Below are positions 1 through 8,302 of a stretch of 43,895 nucleotides of DNA, piece after piece (within the stretch, counting starts at the first letter, position 1; every line of letters starts with the position of its first letter). A program made the translations under genes and the position numbers. Below the pieces are notes generated by a model. It worked only from the letters and a program-made list of their open reading frames with translations, had not been told where the DNA came from and did no database searches. The stretch comes from Ruminococcus sp. UBA4275. GTDB taxonomy: Bacteria; Bacillota; Clostridia; Oscillospirales; Ruminococcaceae. Location: contig DGVV01000123.1 of NCBI GenBank assembly GCA_002395085.1, forward strand, positions 1 through 43,895, given 5' to 3'.

Positions 1-49
1 AGCGCCCCATTATAATCATCGCGCAGCGATACCTTTTTCGACAGCCTGA

Positions 50-86
50 GCGGAGAACCTGATCTGAGGTTCTCCGCATTTTTTGT
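50..86 (+). terminator. Rho-independent terminator of an upstream gene
   Basis: An 11-bp perfect stem (GCGGAGAACCT / AGGTTCTCCGC) with a 6-nt loop is followed by ATTTTTTG on the plus strand. It probably ends a plus-strand gene lying left of the window. One frame from base 2 stays open to a TGA at 47-49, just before the stem, so the last 15 codons of that gene may be present, but the stub is too short to identify. The stem could also act on minus-strand transcripts leaving the small membrane gene, although that side lacks a T run. Confidence 0.75.
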
Positions 87-124
87 CATCAATCATTTGG
101 GCTGATAGCTGCCGGAGCGCTGCC

Positions 125-346
125 CTATTCCGGCGGGACAAAGTTTTGCAGCGCGTGCAGCGAATCTATGATATGTGCCACCAGCAATATCAGTATGACG
201 CTGCCAATCCCGATATACAGGATGAACCAGAACGGCGACAGACGGCTTGCCTGGATGCGCTGCCGTTTCGGGAGCTTCTTCCGGATGATCTGTATGCCAA
301 TCACAATCATAATCGCCAGGCAGCAGAAAATCAGTGTGAATTTCAT
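125..346 (-). CDS. Small one- or two-helix membrane protein, unknown function
   Basis: A 73-residue protein. The N-terminal segment MKFTLIFCCLAIMIVIGIQI is a membrane helix, a basic stretch (RKKLPKRQR) follows, and a second hydrophobic segment (FWFILYIGIGSVILILLVAH) lies before a short tail. The start at 346 is chosen because GGAGGGAAAGG sits just upstream; a longer in-frame start at 382 would place charged residues ahead of the helix and lacks an SD. It lies 78 bp downstream of the PHP-like gene in the same direction and is probably co-transcribed. No family was recognised. Small size lowers certainty, but the SD and the two clean hydrophobic segments support a real gene. Confidence 0.7.
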   Translation of the reverse strand: MKFTLIFCCLAIMIVIGIQIIRKKLPKRQRIQASRLSPFWFILYIGIGSVILILLVAHIIDSLHALQNFVPPE

Positions 347-424
347 GGTTTGCCTTTCCCTCCGTGCGGAGATCGCTTGCAAAAACGGACAGACCGCGCC
401 TGCGATCTGCCCGTGTGGCGTGAT

Positions 425-1147
425 TCAGAAGAACGAGGATGGCTCTGCGTTGGAAAGCAGCATACCTGCGTTGTTTTTGATGCGGCGGTAGAGATGCGCA
501 GGCAGACTCCGCTGCACCGTGCGCATGGATTCCGTGAACCGAAGCGGTTCACCTGCGGGGCGTGTGCCGGATGCGACAAAATGTGCGTACTGATTCGCCA
601 GCAAATACAGCGACAGCTTCCGGTGTTCTGCCTGTAGGATGCCGCCTACGGAGATTTGCAGCAGAATGCCCGTTTGCCGCAGCGTGATCCAGTCTTCCGG
701 TGTCCAGATGTCAAAATATCGGTCGGCATCTGCGGCAATCAGGCTGAAGCCGCTTACGATCCGCAGACGGGATAGCTTTTCGCAGAATTCTTCCGTAATC
801 GGTTCACGCGGCAGTTCAATCAGCAGATAACCGGATTCGCCCAGCACCATCGGAGCAAGCGCACGCGGCGCTGCCATGCAGTATTCCATCGGCAGAACTG
901 CACCGCCGACAATCCGCATGGACTGCGCATGATCTTCGAGGGCTGCAATCTTTGCATTGCGCATTTCCAGAAATTCTTCCGGTGAATAGCGCTGCGGATC
1001 ATAATACGGTGCGGCTGCTGCGAGTTTCACATTGCTTTCCCGCAGTAAATCCGTGCGGGCTGCGGCTTCCTCGGTTGTCAGCGGACGAGAACCCGGCACG
1101 GAAAAGCCGGGCAGTATGTCTGCGTGAATATCGACATAATAGTTCAT
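425..1147 (-). CDS. Degenerate PHP/CpsB-like (tyrosine phosphatase family) protein
   Basis: A 240-residue protein whose N-terminus (YVDIHADILPGF) and following helix pattern match the CpsB/YwqE family, PHP-fold manganese phosphatases that dephosphorylate capsule tyrosine kinases. Family members normally read DIHSHILPG-DDG near the start, a TPHY-type motif near residue 45, and an SDAH-type motif late. Here the second metal His is Asp10, DDG is absent, the His of the second motif is Tyr (AAPYY, about residues 45-49), and the late motif reads VASGTR. Several metal ligands are therefore missing, and catalytic activity is doubtful. The ATG at 1147 is preferred over an upstream GTG at 1177 because GAGGGGAGGG lies just before it. 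No kinase or capsule cluster is adjacent. The fold assignment is fairly secure, the inactivity is inferred. Confidence 0.7.
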   Translation of the reverse strand: MNYYVDIHADILPGFSVPGSRPLTTEEAAARTDLLRESNVKLAAAAPYYDPQRYSPEEFLEMRNAKIAALEDHAQSMRIVGGAVLPMEYCMAAPRALAPMVLGESGYLLIELPREPITEEFCEKLSRLRIVSGFSLIAADADRYFDIWTPEDWITLRQTGILLQISVGGILQAEHRKLSLYLLANQYAHFVASGTRPAGEPLRFTESMRTVQRSLPAHLYRRIKNNAGMLLSNAEPSSFF

Positions 1148-1200
1148 GTTGCAGCGTTCCCTCCCCTCATCGGTCACATGACAACATTTTCCTATATACT

Positions 1201-1229
1201 ATTGTAGCATATAATCCGGAAAATGTCAA
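1201..1229 (-). promoter_or_regulatory. Promoter of the PHP-like gene
   Basis: On the minus strand TTGACA (1224-1229) and TACAAT (1201-1206) are separated by exactly 17 nt, with TGC directly before the -10 (extended -10 form). It fires into the gene starting at 1147, leaving a leader of about 50 nt. Confidence 0.8.
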
Positions 1230-1347
1230 TGATTTGTGGATAAGTTATGAATAAACAAAACGCAAAATATGAACATTTCTTGAACCGGATGTCAGAAAAG
1301 TTGTCTGTTTTTGATGCGTTTTTTCCAGTTTGTCAGCGGTTTGCTTA

Positions 1348-1376
1348 TTGACAAATCTTTATATTCATGGTACAAT
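1348..1376 (+). promoter_or_regulatory. Promoter of the GGDEF-EAL gene
   Basis: TTGACA (1348-1353), a 17-nt spacer and TACAAT (1371-1376), with TGG before the -10. The predicted start near 1383 leaves a short leader of about 35 nt carrying the SD GGGGG at 1406-1410. It is divergent from the promoter at 1201-1229, with about 120 bp between the two -35 boxes that could hold shared control sites. Confidence 0.85.
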
Positions 1377-1417
1377 GATAATAATTATTATGCTGTACAT
1401 GAAAAGGGGGAGTGACC

Positions 1418-4400
1418 GTGCTGAATGACCGTTATGTCTTTGCGCTCTGTACCTCGCGGATTTATAATCCGGAGATTCTCGAAAGCGTCAAAGCCTTTAT
1501 GAAAGAAGCGAAAAAACGCGGTTTTGCGGTCCTCGTGTTTAATTCCGGACTCGACCGTGCCGGCAGCCGGAATGATGCAAGCTGCTTTTCTGTCTGTGAT
1601 CTCATTCCGTTCCGGATTGTGGATATGGTTTTCGTCATGGCGGAGACGATTCAGAACCAGATCGTTTCAGAGTCGATTGTTCAGCGCGCCAGAGAACACC
1701 ATATTCCTGTGATGTCCTATGACGGCAGAATGGACGGTGTGCCTTCGGTTTATTCCTACTCCAATCTCGCCTTCGATGATTTGCTCGAACATATCCTGAC
1801 GGTGCATCAGTGCCGCAAGGTGAACCTGATGAGCGGCATCCGCGGCAACTATGGCTCGGAGTGTATGACGAATTCCTACCGCGAAGCCCTGAGACGGCAT
1901 GGCATCCCGTATGAGGAGAACCGCGTCGGCTACGGCAATTACTGGGAAGAACCTGCCGCGGAAGTCTGTGAGCGCTTTCTGCTCCACGATACGCCCGATG
2001 CAATCGTGTGCATCAATGACTCGATGGCGATTGCCGTCTGTGCGGTGCTGAACCGGCACGGACTGCGTGTGCCGGAGGATGTCATTGTCACCGGCAGCGA
2101 CGGCATTGTCAAGGAACGCTTCCATACGCCCCGCCTCACTACCTGTGTCAAGGACTATAAACGGCTCACAACCGTCACCTTCGATACCGCTGAGCTGATG
2201 CTCGACGGTGAGGAGGTCGATCTCAATATTGATGTGAAGCCGATTCTGCGCATTTCTGAATCCTGCGGATGCTATATGACCGAACAGCGTGATCCCAATG
2301 AGGCAATCCGGCTGCTCAGCCGGAAACTCGATATTGCTGTGAATCAGGAATCGGAGGAGCATTGGATTCTCGGCTCGATGCTCGAACGCAAACAGCTTAC
2401 TGTCATCGACTACCTCGATGTCATCTCTGCGCATATTCCGGAGGATTCCTATTTGTGCCTGCGGGATTGCATCTCGGCGGAAATCTCCAGCAACAGTCTG
2501 CGGCAGTTCGCTGATCCTTCGGAACTGATGAGTACCGTTATGCACCGCAGAAAGGAAAAACAGTTTGCGATGATCCCGCGCGCACAACTGATTCCGGATC
2601 TCGATAAAATCCTCGCTTCCGGCAGAACGGTCTTTATCAATGTCATCCACATGATGAATGAGGTCTACGGCTACTACGCCTACTACGGCTTCGCCATCGA
2701 GGATGAATGCTTCAAACTGCCGAAGTTTATTCATACTGCCGGCAATGTGATCGGCTCGAATCTGGCGAATTCCCGCTTGCAGGCGATGAATGAACGCCTC
2801 GTTGCGGCACGCATCCGCGATTCGCTGACGGGTATGTATAATCTGCACGGCGCACTCAAAACCCTCGCGGAACGTCTGCGCGGAGAACATCCGGCACATT
2901 CGCATCTCGTGCTGATCGTCATTGGTCTCAACCGCCTGCGCCAGATTAACAGCATCTTCGGGCGCAATGAAGGCGATCAGGCGCTGCTGAGTCTCGCAAG
3001 TGCCATTACAGACAGCGTGGACAGCGATGTCGTTTCCGCGCGCATCGGCGGAGATGAATTCCTCATTGCCTTCTTTACAACGCCGCAGCAGGGCGATACC
3101 GCGGAAGCACTTATCAGTGTGCTGCAAAAGCGCCTTGTCAGCTACAATCAGGTCTCCGGCAAGAGCTATTCCCTCGAAATCTCTGTCGGACAGGTCTGCG
3201 CACCCATCGAAAGCGGCATTTCCGTCGATTCCATGCTGAATGAGGCAATCACCCTCAAAGATGCACAGCGGCTTGGACAGCCCGATTCTGCGGACGCGAA
3301 ACCGGCGATGTCTGATGCCGAAATCGCACAGATGGAACGCATCCTCAATGAAAATCTCCTGACCTACCACTTCCAGCCGATTGTCAGCGCGAAGAACGGT
3401 CAGATTTACGCTTACGAAGCCCTCATGCGTACTTCCGGCGGATTCCGGATTTCGCCGCTGACACTCCTCAGCTATGCGACCGATACCGGCAGACTCTACG
3501 AAATTGAGTGGCTGACCTATAATAATGTCCTCAAAACTGTGTATGAGAACCAGAAGGCGTTTGAGGGCAAGCGCATCTTCATCAACAGCATTCCCGGACA
3601 CTTCCTTTCGGAATCTGATTTCGCGAAACTCAAAGAGGCTTACGGCAGTCTGCTGCCGCAGTTCGTTGTGGAGTTTACCGAACAGGCGGAGACCGAAGGT
3701 GAGGAACTCCGCGAAATTCAGGAGCGCTGCATCAGCAACCAGATGGACATTGCCGTTGATGACTACGGCACGGGCTACTCGAATGTGACGAATCTGCTGA
3801 AATATTCTCCGAATTACGTCAAGATCGACCGCAGCCTGATTACCAATATTCAGGAAGAACCCAAGAAGCAGCACTTCGTTACCAATATCATCGAATTTGC
3901 ACACGCAAACGGCTTCATGGCGCTTGCGGAAGGCGTCGAAACCGCTGAGGAACTGCGCGCCGTGATTCGCTTCGGCGTGGATCTCATTCAGGGTAACTTT
4001 ACCTCGCTGCCCAATGCCGCACCGCTGGATGCCATTCCGGACCGCATCTCTGCTCTGATCTCCAAATTCAGCGTCAGTGCTGCAAAACAGATCATGCAGA
4101 AAACCTATATGCCTGCCAGCGATGAACAGGTCGTTCACCTGCGGAAGCTGGAACTCGAACATTATACCGATATGTTCGTCGCGCAGGAGGAAATGGAGAT
4201 CATCGGCTCGTTCGGTGAGGCAAGCGGTCTGCATATCCGCATCCGCGATGACTCCGATTGCAGACTCGTCCTGCGCAATGTCCACTTCAATACGCCGCAG
4301 CAAGCACCTGCAATCATCCTCGGCAAAAACAGCCGCGTCAGCCTCGAATTTCAGGGCGATAACCGTATGGATGTCGGCGGCATCCTCGTGCCGGAAAGCA

Positions 4401-5131
4401 GTAAACTGCATATTACCGGCAAGGGCAACCTCAGTATCCGTGCGGATGACATCAAGGCGTTTGCCATCGGCAATGACCCCGATTTCGCCTGCGGTGAGAT
4501 CATGATTGACCTCGCCGGCTGCCTCAATATCATCTCGAACGGCAATCAGTGCATCGGCATCGGCGCGGGCATCGGCAGGGGACAGCGCATCAGCATCACC
4601 GGCACAAAGGTCTTTGTCCAGATGAGCGGCAAGGACGGCGTGGGCATCGGTACGCTGGACGGCACTTCTGACATCTCGCTCTCCGGCTGCGAGGCGGATT
4701 TCGACCTGCGTATGGCGACAAGCGTTGCCATCGGTGCGCATGAGGGCAAGCCGCATATCCTCTGCAATACAGCCTGCATCAATGTCGAGGGTTCGGGTAC
4801 GTCCATTAGCTGCATTGGCTCGGAAACCGGCGGCGCGGACATCACGTTACGCGATTCTACGATCATTGCGAAGATGCTCGGTCAGCGCATCTCGGTCATT
4901 GGTTCGGGCGATTCCACCCCGCGCATCGGTCTGCGTCAGTGTATGCTGGATCTGCGTATCGAAGGTACACAGGCGCTCGACATCGGCAGCTTTAAGCAGG
5001 ATGCGGAGCTGACCATTGTTGACACAGATTTCAATATCGCAATTCAAAGTGCGAATGCGGTGCATCTCGGCGCTGATCCGTCTCACTGCATTCATACCGG
5101 CGGCAAAGATCAGGTGGTGATCAACGAATGA
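1418..5131 (+). CDS. Dual GGDEF-EAL c-di-GMP enzyme with LacI-type sensor domain and C-terminal beta-helix
   Basis: A 1237-residue protein without signal peptide or membrane helices, so cytosolic. Residues about 1-285 resemble the ligand-binding part of LacI-family regulators (late motif GSDGIVKERFHTPRLTTC) but no DNA-binding helix-turn-helix precedes it. A linker domain follows to about 455. The GGDEF domain (about 455-620) begins DSLTGMYN and has an intact RIGGDEF at 542-548; no RxxD inhibitory site is visible at its usual place. The EAL domain (about 630-870) has EAL at 667-669, VEFTEQ, DDYGTGYS at 781-788, VKIDR and AEGVET, so c-di-GMP hydrolysis looks possible. Residues about 930-1237 are short Gly/Ile/Asp-rich repeats (for example GIGAGIG, DGVGIGTLDG) typical of a parallel beta-helix. 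GTG at 1418 is preferred over GTG at 1412, which is 1 nt from the SD. It overlaps plsY by 4 nt. Confidence 0.9.
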   Translation: MLNDRYVFALCTSRIYNPEILESVKAFMKEAKKRGFAVLVFNSGLDRAGSRNDASCFSVCDLIPFRIVDMVFVMAETIQNQIVSESIVQRAREHHIPVMSYDGRMDGVPSVYSYSNLAFDDLLEHILTVHQCRKVNLMSGIRGNYGSECMTNSYREALRRHGIPYEENRVGYGNYWEEPAAEVCERFLLHDTPDAIVCINDSMAIAVCAVLNRHGLRVPEDVIVTGSDGIVKERFHTPRLTTCVKDYKRLTTVTFDTAELMLDGEEVDLNIDVKPILRISESCGCYMTEQRDPNEAIRLLSRKLDIAVNQESEEHWILGSMLERKQLTVIDYLDVISAHIPEDSYLCLRDCISAEISSNSLRQFADPSELMSTVMHRRKEKQFAMIPRAQLIPDLDKILASGRTVFINVIHMMNEVYGYYAYYGFAIEDECFKLPKFIHTAGNVIGSNLANSRLQAMNERLVAARIRDSLTGMYNLHGALKTLAERLRGEHPAHSHLVLIVIGLNRLRQINSIFGRNEGDQALLSLASAITDSVDSDVVSARIGGDEFLIAFFTTPQQGDTAEALISVLQKRLVSYNQVSGKSYSLEISVGQVCAPIESGISVDSMLNEAITLKDAQRLGQPDSADAKPAMSDAEIAQMERILNENLLTYHFQPIVSAKNGQIYAYEALMRTSGGFRISPLTLLSYATDTGRLYEIEWLTYNNVLKTVYENQKAFEGKRIFINSIPGHFLSESDFAKLKEAYGSLLPQFVVEFTEQAETEGEELREIQERCISNQMDIAVDDYGTGYSNVTNLLKYSPNYVKIDRSLITNIQEEPKKQHFVTNIIEFAHANGFMALAEGVETAEELRAVIRFGVDLIQGNFTSLPNAAPLDAIPDRISALISKFSVSAAKQIMQKTYMPASDEQVVHLRKLELEHYTDMFVAQEEMEIIGSFGEASGLHIRIRDDSDCRLVLRNVHFNTPQQAPAIILGKNSRVSLEFQGDNRMDVGGILVPESSKLHITGKGNLSIRADDIKAFAIGNDPDFACGEIMIDLAGCLNIISNGNQCIGIGAGIGRGQRISITGTKVFVQMSGKDGVGIGTLDGTSDISLSGCEADFDLRMATSVAIGAHEGKPHILCNTACINVEGSGTSISCIGSETGGADITLRDSTIIAKMLGQRISVIGSGDSTPRIGLRQCMLDLRIEGTQALDIGSFKQDAELTIVDTDFNIAIQSANAVHLGADPSHCIHTGGKDQVVINE

Positions 5132-5754
5132 CGGCACTCTGGTACATCTGCGGTGTCTTCATCGGATACCTGCTGGGCAATATCAATACCGCCGCGATCC
5201 TCGCGCGCATCAAGGGCTTTGACATCCGCGGGCGCGGCTCAGGCAATGCCGGCGCATCCAATGCGCTCGTCACGATGGGAAAAGGCGCGGCGGTCTGTTC
5301 CGCACTGGTGGACATCCTCAAGGCGTTTCTGCCGGTCTGGCTGCTGCTGCACGTCATCCCGCTGCCGGAGGGCTGCTCGCATCTGCCGGTTCTGGTCGGC
5401 ATTGCGGTTATTCTCGGACATATGTTCCCCTTCTGGATGCAGTTCCGCGGCGGCAAGGGATTCGCGTCGCTGCTTGGTTTTTCGCTCGCAATCGACTGGC
5501 GGTTCTTCCTCGTCTGCATCGCCATCCTCGCGATTTTGCTGCTGACAACGCGCTATATCGCCCTTGCTACGATTGCCTGCGCTGCGGCGTTGCCCGTCTG
5601 GCATGGCATCGGAACGCACGATTGGCTCGAAACGGTGCTGCTCTCGGTGCTGGCGGTGGTTATCATCTCCAAGCACATCCAGAACCTCAGACGAATGAAG
5701 GACGGCACGGAAATCAAACTCGGTGAAAAGCATAAAAAAGAAGCAGATACATAA
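5128..5754 (+). CDS. plsY: Acyl-phosphate glycerol-3-phosphate acyltransferase PlsY
   Basis: PlsY transfers an acyl group from acyl-phosphate to glycerol-3-phosphate, the first committed step of phospholipid synthesis in Gram-positive bacteria, at the membrane. The 208-residue length is normal. Family motifs are present: GRGSGNAGASNAL at 35-47, GHMFPFWMQFRGGKG at 97-111, and five or so hydrophobic segments. The start ATG overlaps the stop of the GGDEF-EAL gene (ATGA), with AGGTGG just upstream inside that gene, so translation is likely coupled. A strong hairpin terminator follows. The C-terminus is basic and cytosolic. Confidence 0.95.
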   Translation: MTALWYICGVFIGYLLGNINTAAILARIKGFDIRGRGSGNAGASNALVTMGKGAAVCSALVDILKAFLPVWLLLHVIPLPEGCSHLPVLVGIAVILGHMFPFWMQFRGGKGFASLLGFSLAIDWRFFLVCIAILAILLLTTRYIALATIACAAALPVWHGIGTHDWLETVLLSVLAVVIISKHIQNLRRMKDGTEIKLGEKHKKEADT

Positions 5755-5757
5755 AAA

Positions 5758-5796
5758 TCCGCACGACACATCCGGTGTGCCGTGCGGTTTTCTTAT
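5758..5796. terminator. Bidirectional terminator between plsY and the amidase gene
   Basis: CCGCACGACACA and TGTGCCGTGCGG pair around a TCCG loop and are followed by TTTTCTT on the plus strand; A-rich sequence on the other side gives T residues on the minus strand. It serves converging genes plsY (plus) and the amidase (minus), and its right arm reaches the amidase stop codon. Confidence 0.85.
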
Positions 5797-6674
5797 GCGC
5801 GGGTGATGTCCGTGTAACAGTTCGGACGGCGGTCACGGAACAGCCCCCAATCCAGTTTCGCCTGCATGATCGCATCCAGATCGTAAGTTTGCAGCAGCAC
5901 CGCTTCCGTATCGCGCGATGCCTGTACCGCAATCGCGCCGGTCTCAGTCGTCAGGAACGATGAACCGTAGAAGCGCAGCGCCGATTCCTGCATTCCGTTC
6001 TCCGCGCAGGGAGTCACGCGCTCCAGCCCGATGCGGTTAGCCGCAATCACGGGGGTGATATTACACGCCGCGTGTCCCTGCATACAGGTCTGCCAGTGCG
6101 GTTCACTGTCTGTGTCGAGGATCGGTTCAGAGCCGATGGCAGTCGGGTAAAACAGCAATTCTGCGCCGTTCAGCACGAGGCTGCGCGCTGTCTCCGGAAA
6201 CCACTGATCCCAGCAGATCCCCACGCCAATCGTCGCATAGCGCGTTTTCCAGACGCAGAAACCGGTGTTTCCGGGAGAAAAGTAAAATTTTTCCTGATAA
6301 TAATGGTCGTCCGGAATGTGCGTTTTGCGGTAGACGCCGAGGAGTGTGCCGTCTGCGTCAATTACTGCGACTGAATTGAACAGGCGGCTGCCGTCGCGCT
6401 CGTAAAAACTCACAGGCAGCACGACTTGCAGTTCCTTTGCCAGATCCATGCAGCGCCGCACAGCAAGGTTATCTTCTGTTTTTTGCGCAAATGCGTAATA
6501 TTCATAACGGCGCTCCTGACAGAAATACTGCCGCTCAAACAGCTCCGGCAGCAGGATGATCTGTGCGCCGTCTGCCGCTGCTTTGCGGATGGCTGCCTCA
6601 GCCCGTGCCATGCTTTCGTTCGGATCGGGGCTGCACAGCATCTGTACCGCCGCCGCCGTGACCTTTCTGCTCAT
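5793..6674 (-). CDS. aguB: N-carbamoylputrescine amidase (nitrilase superfamily)
   Basis: A carbon-nitrogen hydrolase of 293 residues, the usual length for AguB, which hydrolyses N-carbamoylputrescine to putrescine, CO2 and ammonia. The catalytic triad is visible: Glu44 (LLPELFE), Lys117 (YRKTHIPD) and Cys154 (GICWDQWFPE). Strong AguB-like stretches include HYYQEKFYFSPG and the C-terminal DWGLFRDRRP. The start at 6674 is set by AAAAGGAGC six bases upstream; an open frame continues further 5' but without family similarity. It is the last gene of a long minus-strand run and lies 1 bp from the stop of the upstream unknown gene. No agmatine deiminase (aguA) is present in the window, so substrate is inferred from the family. 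Confidence 0.88.
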   Translation of the reverse strand: MSRKVTAAAVQMLCSPDPNESMARAEAAIRKAAADGAQIILLPELFERQYFCQERRYEYYAFAQKTEDNLAVRRCMDLAKELQVVLPVSFYERDGSRLFNSVAVIDADGTLLGVYRKTHIPDDHYYQEKFYFSPGNTGFCVWKTRYATIGVGICWDQWFPETARSLVLNGAELLFYPTAIGSEPILDTDSEPHWQTCMQGHAACNITPVIAANRIGLERVTPCAENGMQESALRFYGSSFLTTETGAIAVQASRDTEAVLLQTYDLDAIMQAKLDWGLFRDRRPNCYTDITRA

Positions 6675-6675
6675 G

Positions 6676-7185
6676 TCATTGCTCCTTTTGGTAAAATGTA
6701 ATACTAATGCCGGATTCGCCTTCGATCTCCTCGCCAATCTCAAAGATGAATGTTCGCGCAGGGAATTGTGCCCGCAGCCGCTGCTCCCAAAAATGTGCGA
6801 TGCAGCGCGCGAAATCGAGGATTTTTTCAGGAAGATCGGGCAAATCATCCAGCCGCGCAGCGCCGTCCGCGAACAGCTCTGCGACACTCCATGCGTTTAC
6901 CCAGCGTTCCATTGCGCGGCGGTCACCGTGAAATTGCGATGCAAGCTGCTGCGCGAAAGCGTTTGCGTCCGCGAATGGGTTATTCCAGATGAACATTTGT
7001 ACGAAGACACAGCCGTCAATCTCCAGAAATGCCGGTGCGAAAAACGACGCTGCTGCGAGCATTCCGTCTATGCCGTTGTGCGTACAGGCATACTGCGGGA
7101 ATGTCGCAGCCCACGGGCAGATCTTCTCGTGCAGAGCGTTTTCCCGTTCCTGCGGCAGGATGCCTTCATGCAGCGATGCCATCAT
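6676..7185 (-). CDS. Conserved hypothetical cytosolic protein
   Basis: A 169-residue protein with no signal peptide or membrane helix. It is rich in aromatic residues and Ala, with segments such as CVFVQMFIWNNPFAD and a C-terminal beta strand RTFIFEIGEEIEGESGISITFY; no family is recognised. The start is placed at 7185 because ATGA there overlaps the stop of the aldo/keto reductase gene and GAGGCGG precedes it. The position between a ferredoxin-type aldo/keto reductase and an amidase suggests co-expression, not a function. An uncharacterised DUF-type domain is likely. Confidence 0.7.
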   Translation of the reverse strand: MMASLHEGILPQERENALHEKICPWAATFPQYACTHNGIDGMLAAASFFAPAFLEIDGCVFVQMFIWNNPFADANAFAQQLASQFHGDRRAMERWVNAWSVAELFADGAARLDDLPDLPEKILDFARCIAHFWEQRLRAQFPARTFIFEIGEEIEGESGISITFYQKEQ

Positions 7186-8273
7186 TCCGCCTCGTATTTC
7201 GCCGCGACTCGCTGCAGTAATCCGATGATCGGGAGATGCTGCGGGCAATGATCCTCGCACTGTCCGCAGGAGAGGCATTCCGATGCTTTTCCATTTTCTG
7301 CGGCAATATCGTCATACTTGTCCTTTTCCGCTTTCTGATTGTAAAGCGCGAAGTATTCGGGGATTGCAATGCCTGCCGGACATCCGTCTGTGCAGTAATG
7401 GCAGGCGGTGCAGGCAATCTCAAGTTCATGGTTGATGATGTCCCGCACCTGCATACACAGTGCGCGCCCTTCATCGTCCAGAGGCTGAAAATCACGCATA
7501 TACGATGTATTATCGTCAAGCTGTGCGCGATTGCTCATGCCGCTCAGCACCATCATGACCTCCGGCAGCGTTGCCGCAAACCGAATTGCCCACGACGGAA
7601 CAGAGAGAGACGGCTCGCGCTCTTTGAGCATCTGCTCGGCGAGCGGGGGGATGTTTGCAAGCGTACCGCCCTTGACCGGTTCCATTACTATAACTTTCTT
7701 GCCGTGCTTGACAGCGGTTTCATAGCACAGCCGCGACTGCACACGCTCATTGTCCCAATCAAGATAGTTGATCTGAAGCTGCACAAATTCGACCTCCGGA
7801 TGCGCGGTCAGAATCTCGTCCAGAAGTGCGGCGGAGTCGTGGAAAGAGAAGCCGAAGTGCCTGACAAGCCCTTTTTTCTTTTGCTCCAGCACGAAATCGA
7901 AGCATTTAAGGCGCTCCGCAATTGCGTAATTCTCCGTATCGAGACAGTGCAGCAGGTAAAAATCGAAGTATTTTGCTCCGGTTCGCGTGAGCTGTTCCGC
8001 AAAAATGCGCGGCACATCCTCAGGCTTTTTCAGGAACATTGTCGGCAGCTTGTCCGCAAGGAGAAAGCTTTCGCGCGGGTGGCGTTCTACGAGTGCCTCG
8101 CGCAGCATCTCCTCGGATTTCCCGCTGTGATACATATATGCCGTGTCAAAATACGTGAAGCCGCGCTCCAGAAATGCATCGACCATGCCGAAAATTTGGG
8201 CTTTGTCGAATGACGTCGGCTCTTTGCCGTCCAGCAGCGGCAGGCGCATGAATCCAAATCCCAGTTTTTTCAT
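7182..8273 (-). CDS. Aldo/keto reductase with C-terminal 4Fe-4S ferredoxin domain
   Basis: A 363-residue oxidoreductase. Residues 1 to about 270 form the aldo/keto reductase barrel, with the catalytic set Asp43, Tyr48 (FDTAYMYHSG), Lys75 (LLADK) and the strand FYLLHCLD. The C-terminal 80 residues carry two Cys clusters, CTACHYCTDGCP (288/291/294/298) and CLSCGQCEDHCP (333/336/339/343), consistent with two 4Fe-4S clusters. This architecture (COG1453 type) is common in anaerobes; substrate is unknown and ferredoxin-linked electron transfer is inferred. ATG at 8273 has GGGAGG eight bases upstream. The stop overlaps the next gene's start by 4 nt. Confidence 0.9.
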   Translation of the reverse strand: MKKLGFGFMRLPLLDGKEPTSFDKAQIFGMVDAFLERGFTYFDTAYMYHSGKSEEMLREALVERHPRESFLLADKLPTMFLKKPEDVPRIFAEQLTRTGAKYFDFYLLHCLDTENYAIAERLKCFDFVLEQKKKGLVRHFGFSFHDSAALLDEILTAHPEVEFVQLQINYLDWDNERVQSRLCYETAVKHGKKVIVMEPVKGGTLANIPPLAEQMLKEREPSLSVPSWAIRFAATLPEVMMVLSGMSNRAQLDDNTSYMRDFQPLDDEGRALCMQVRDIINHELEIACTACHYCTDGCPAGIAIPEYFALYNQKAEKDKYDDIAAENGKASECLSCGQCEDHCPQHLPIIGLLQRVAAKYEAE

Positions 8274-8302
8274 GTGAGAACCTCCCTCTTTTTTATAAGG
8301 AT

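Noticed and set aside
1..49. C-terminal end of an upstream gene
   Set aside because: Only 15 codons are available and no family can be named; it is noted under the first terminator but not called as a gene.
1247..1351. 34-codon frame between the divergent promoters near the left end
   Set aside because: No SD, no upstream promoter in that orientation, and its stop lies inside the -35 of the GGDEF-EAL promoter.
1667..4756. Open frame of more than 1000 codons on the minus strand, antisense to the GGDEF-EAL gene
   Set aside because: It has no SD or promoter, its protein is of shadow composition, and the sense strand carries intact GGDEF and EAL motifs. Such long antisense frames arise from the GC-rich codon use here.
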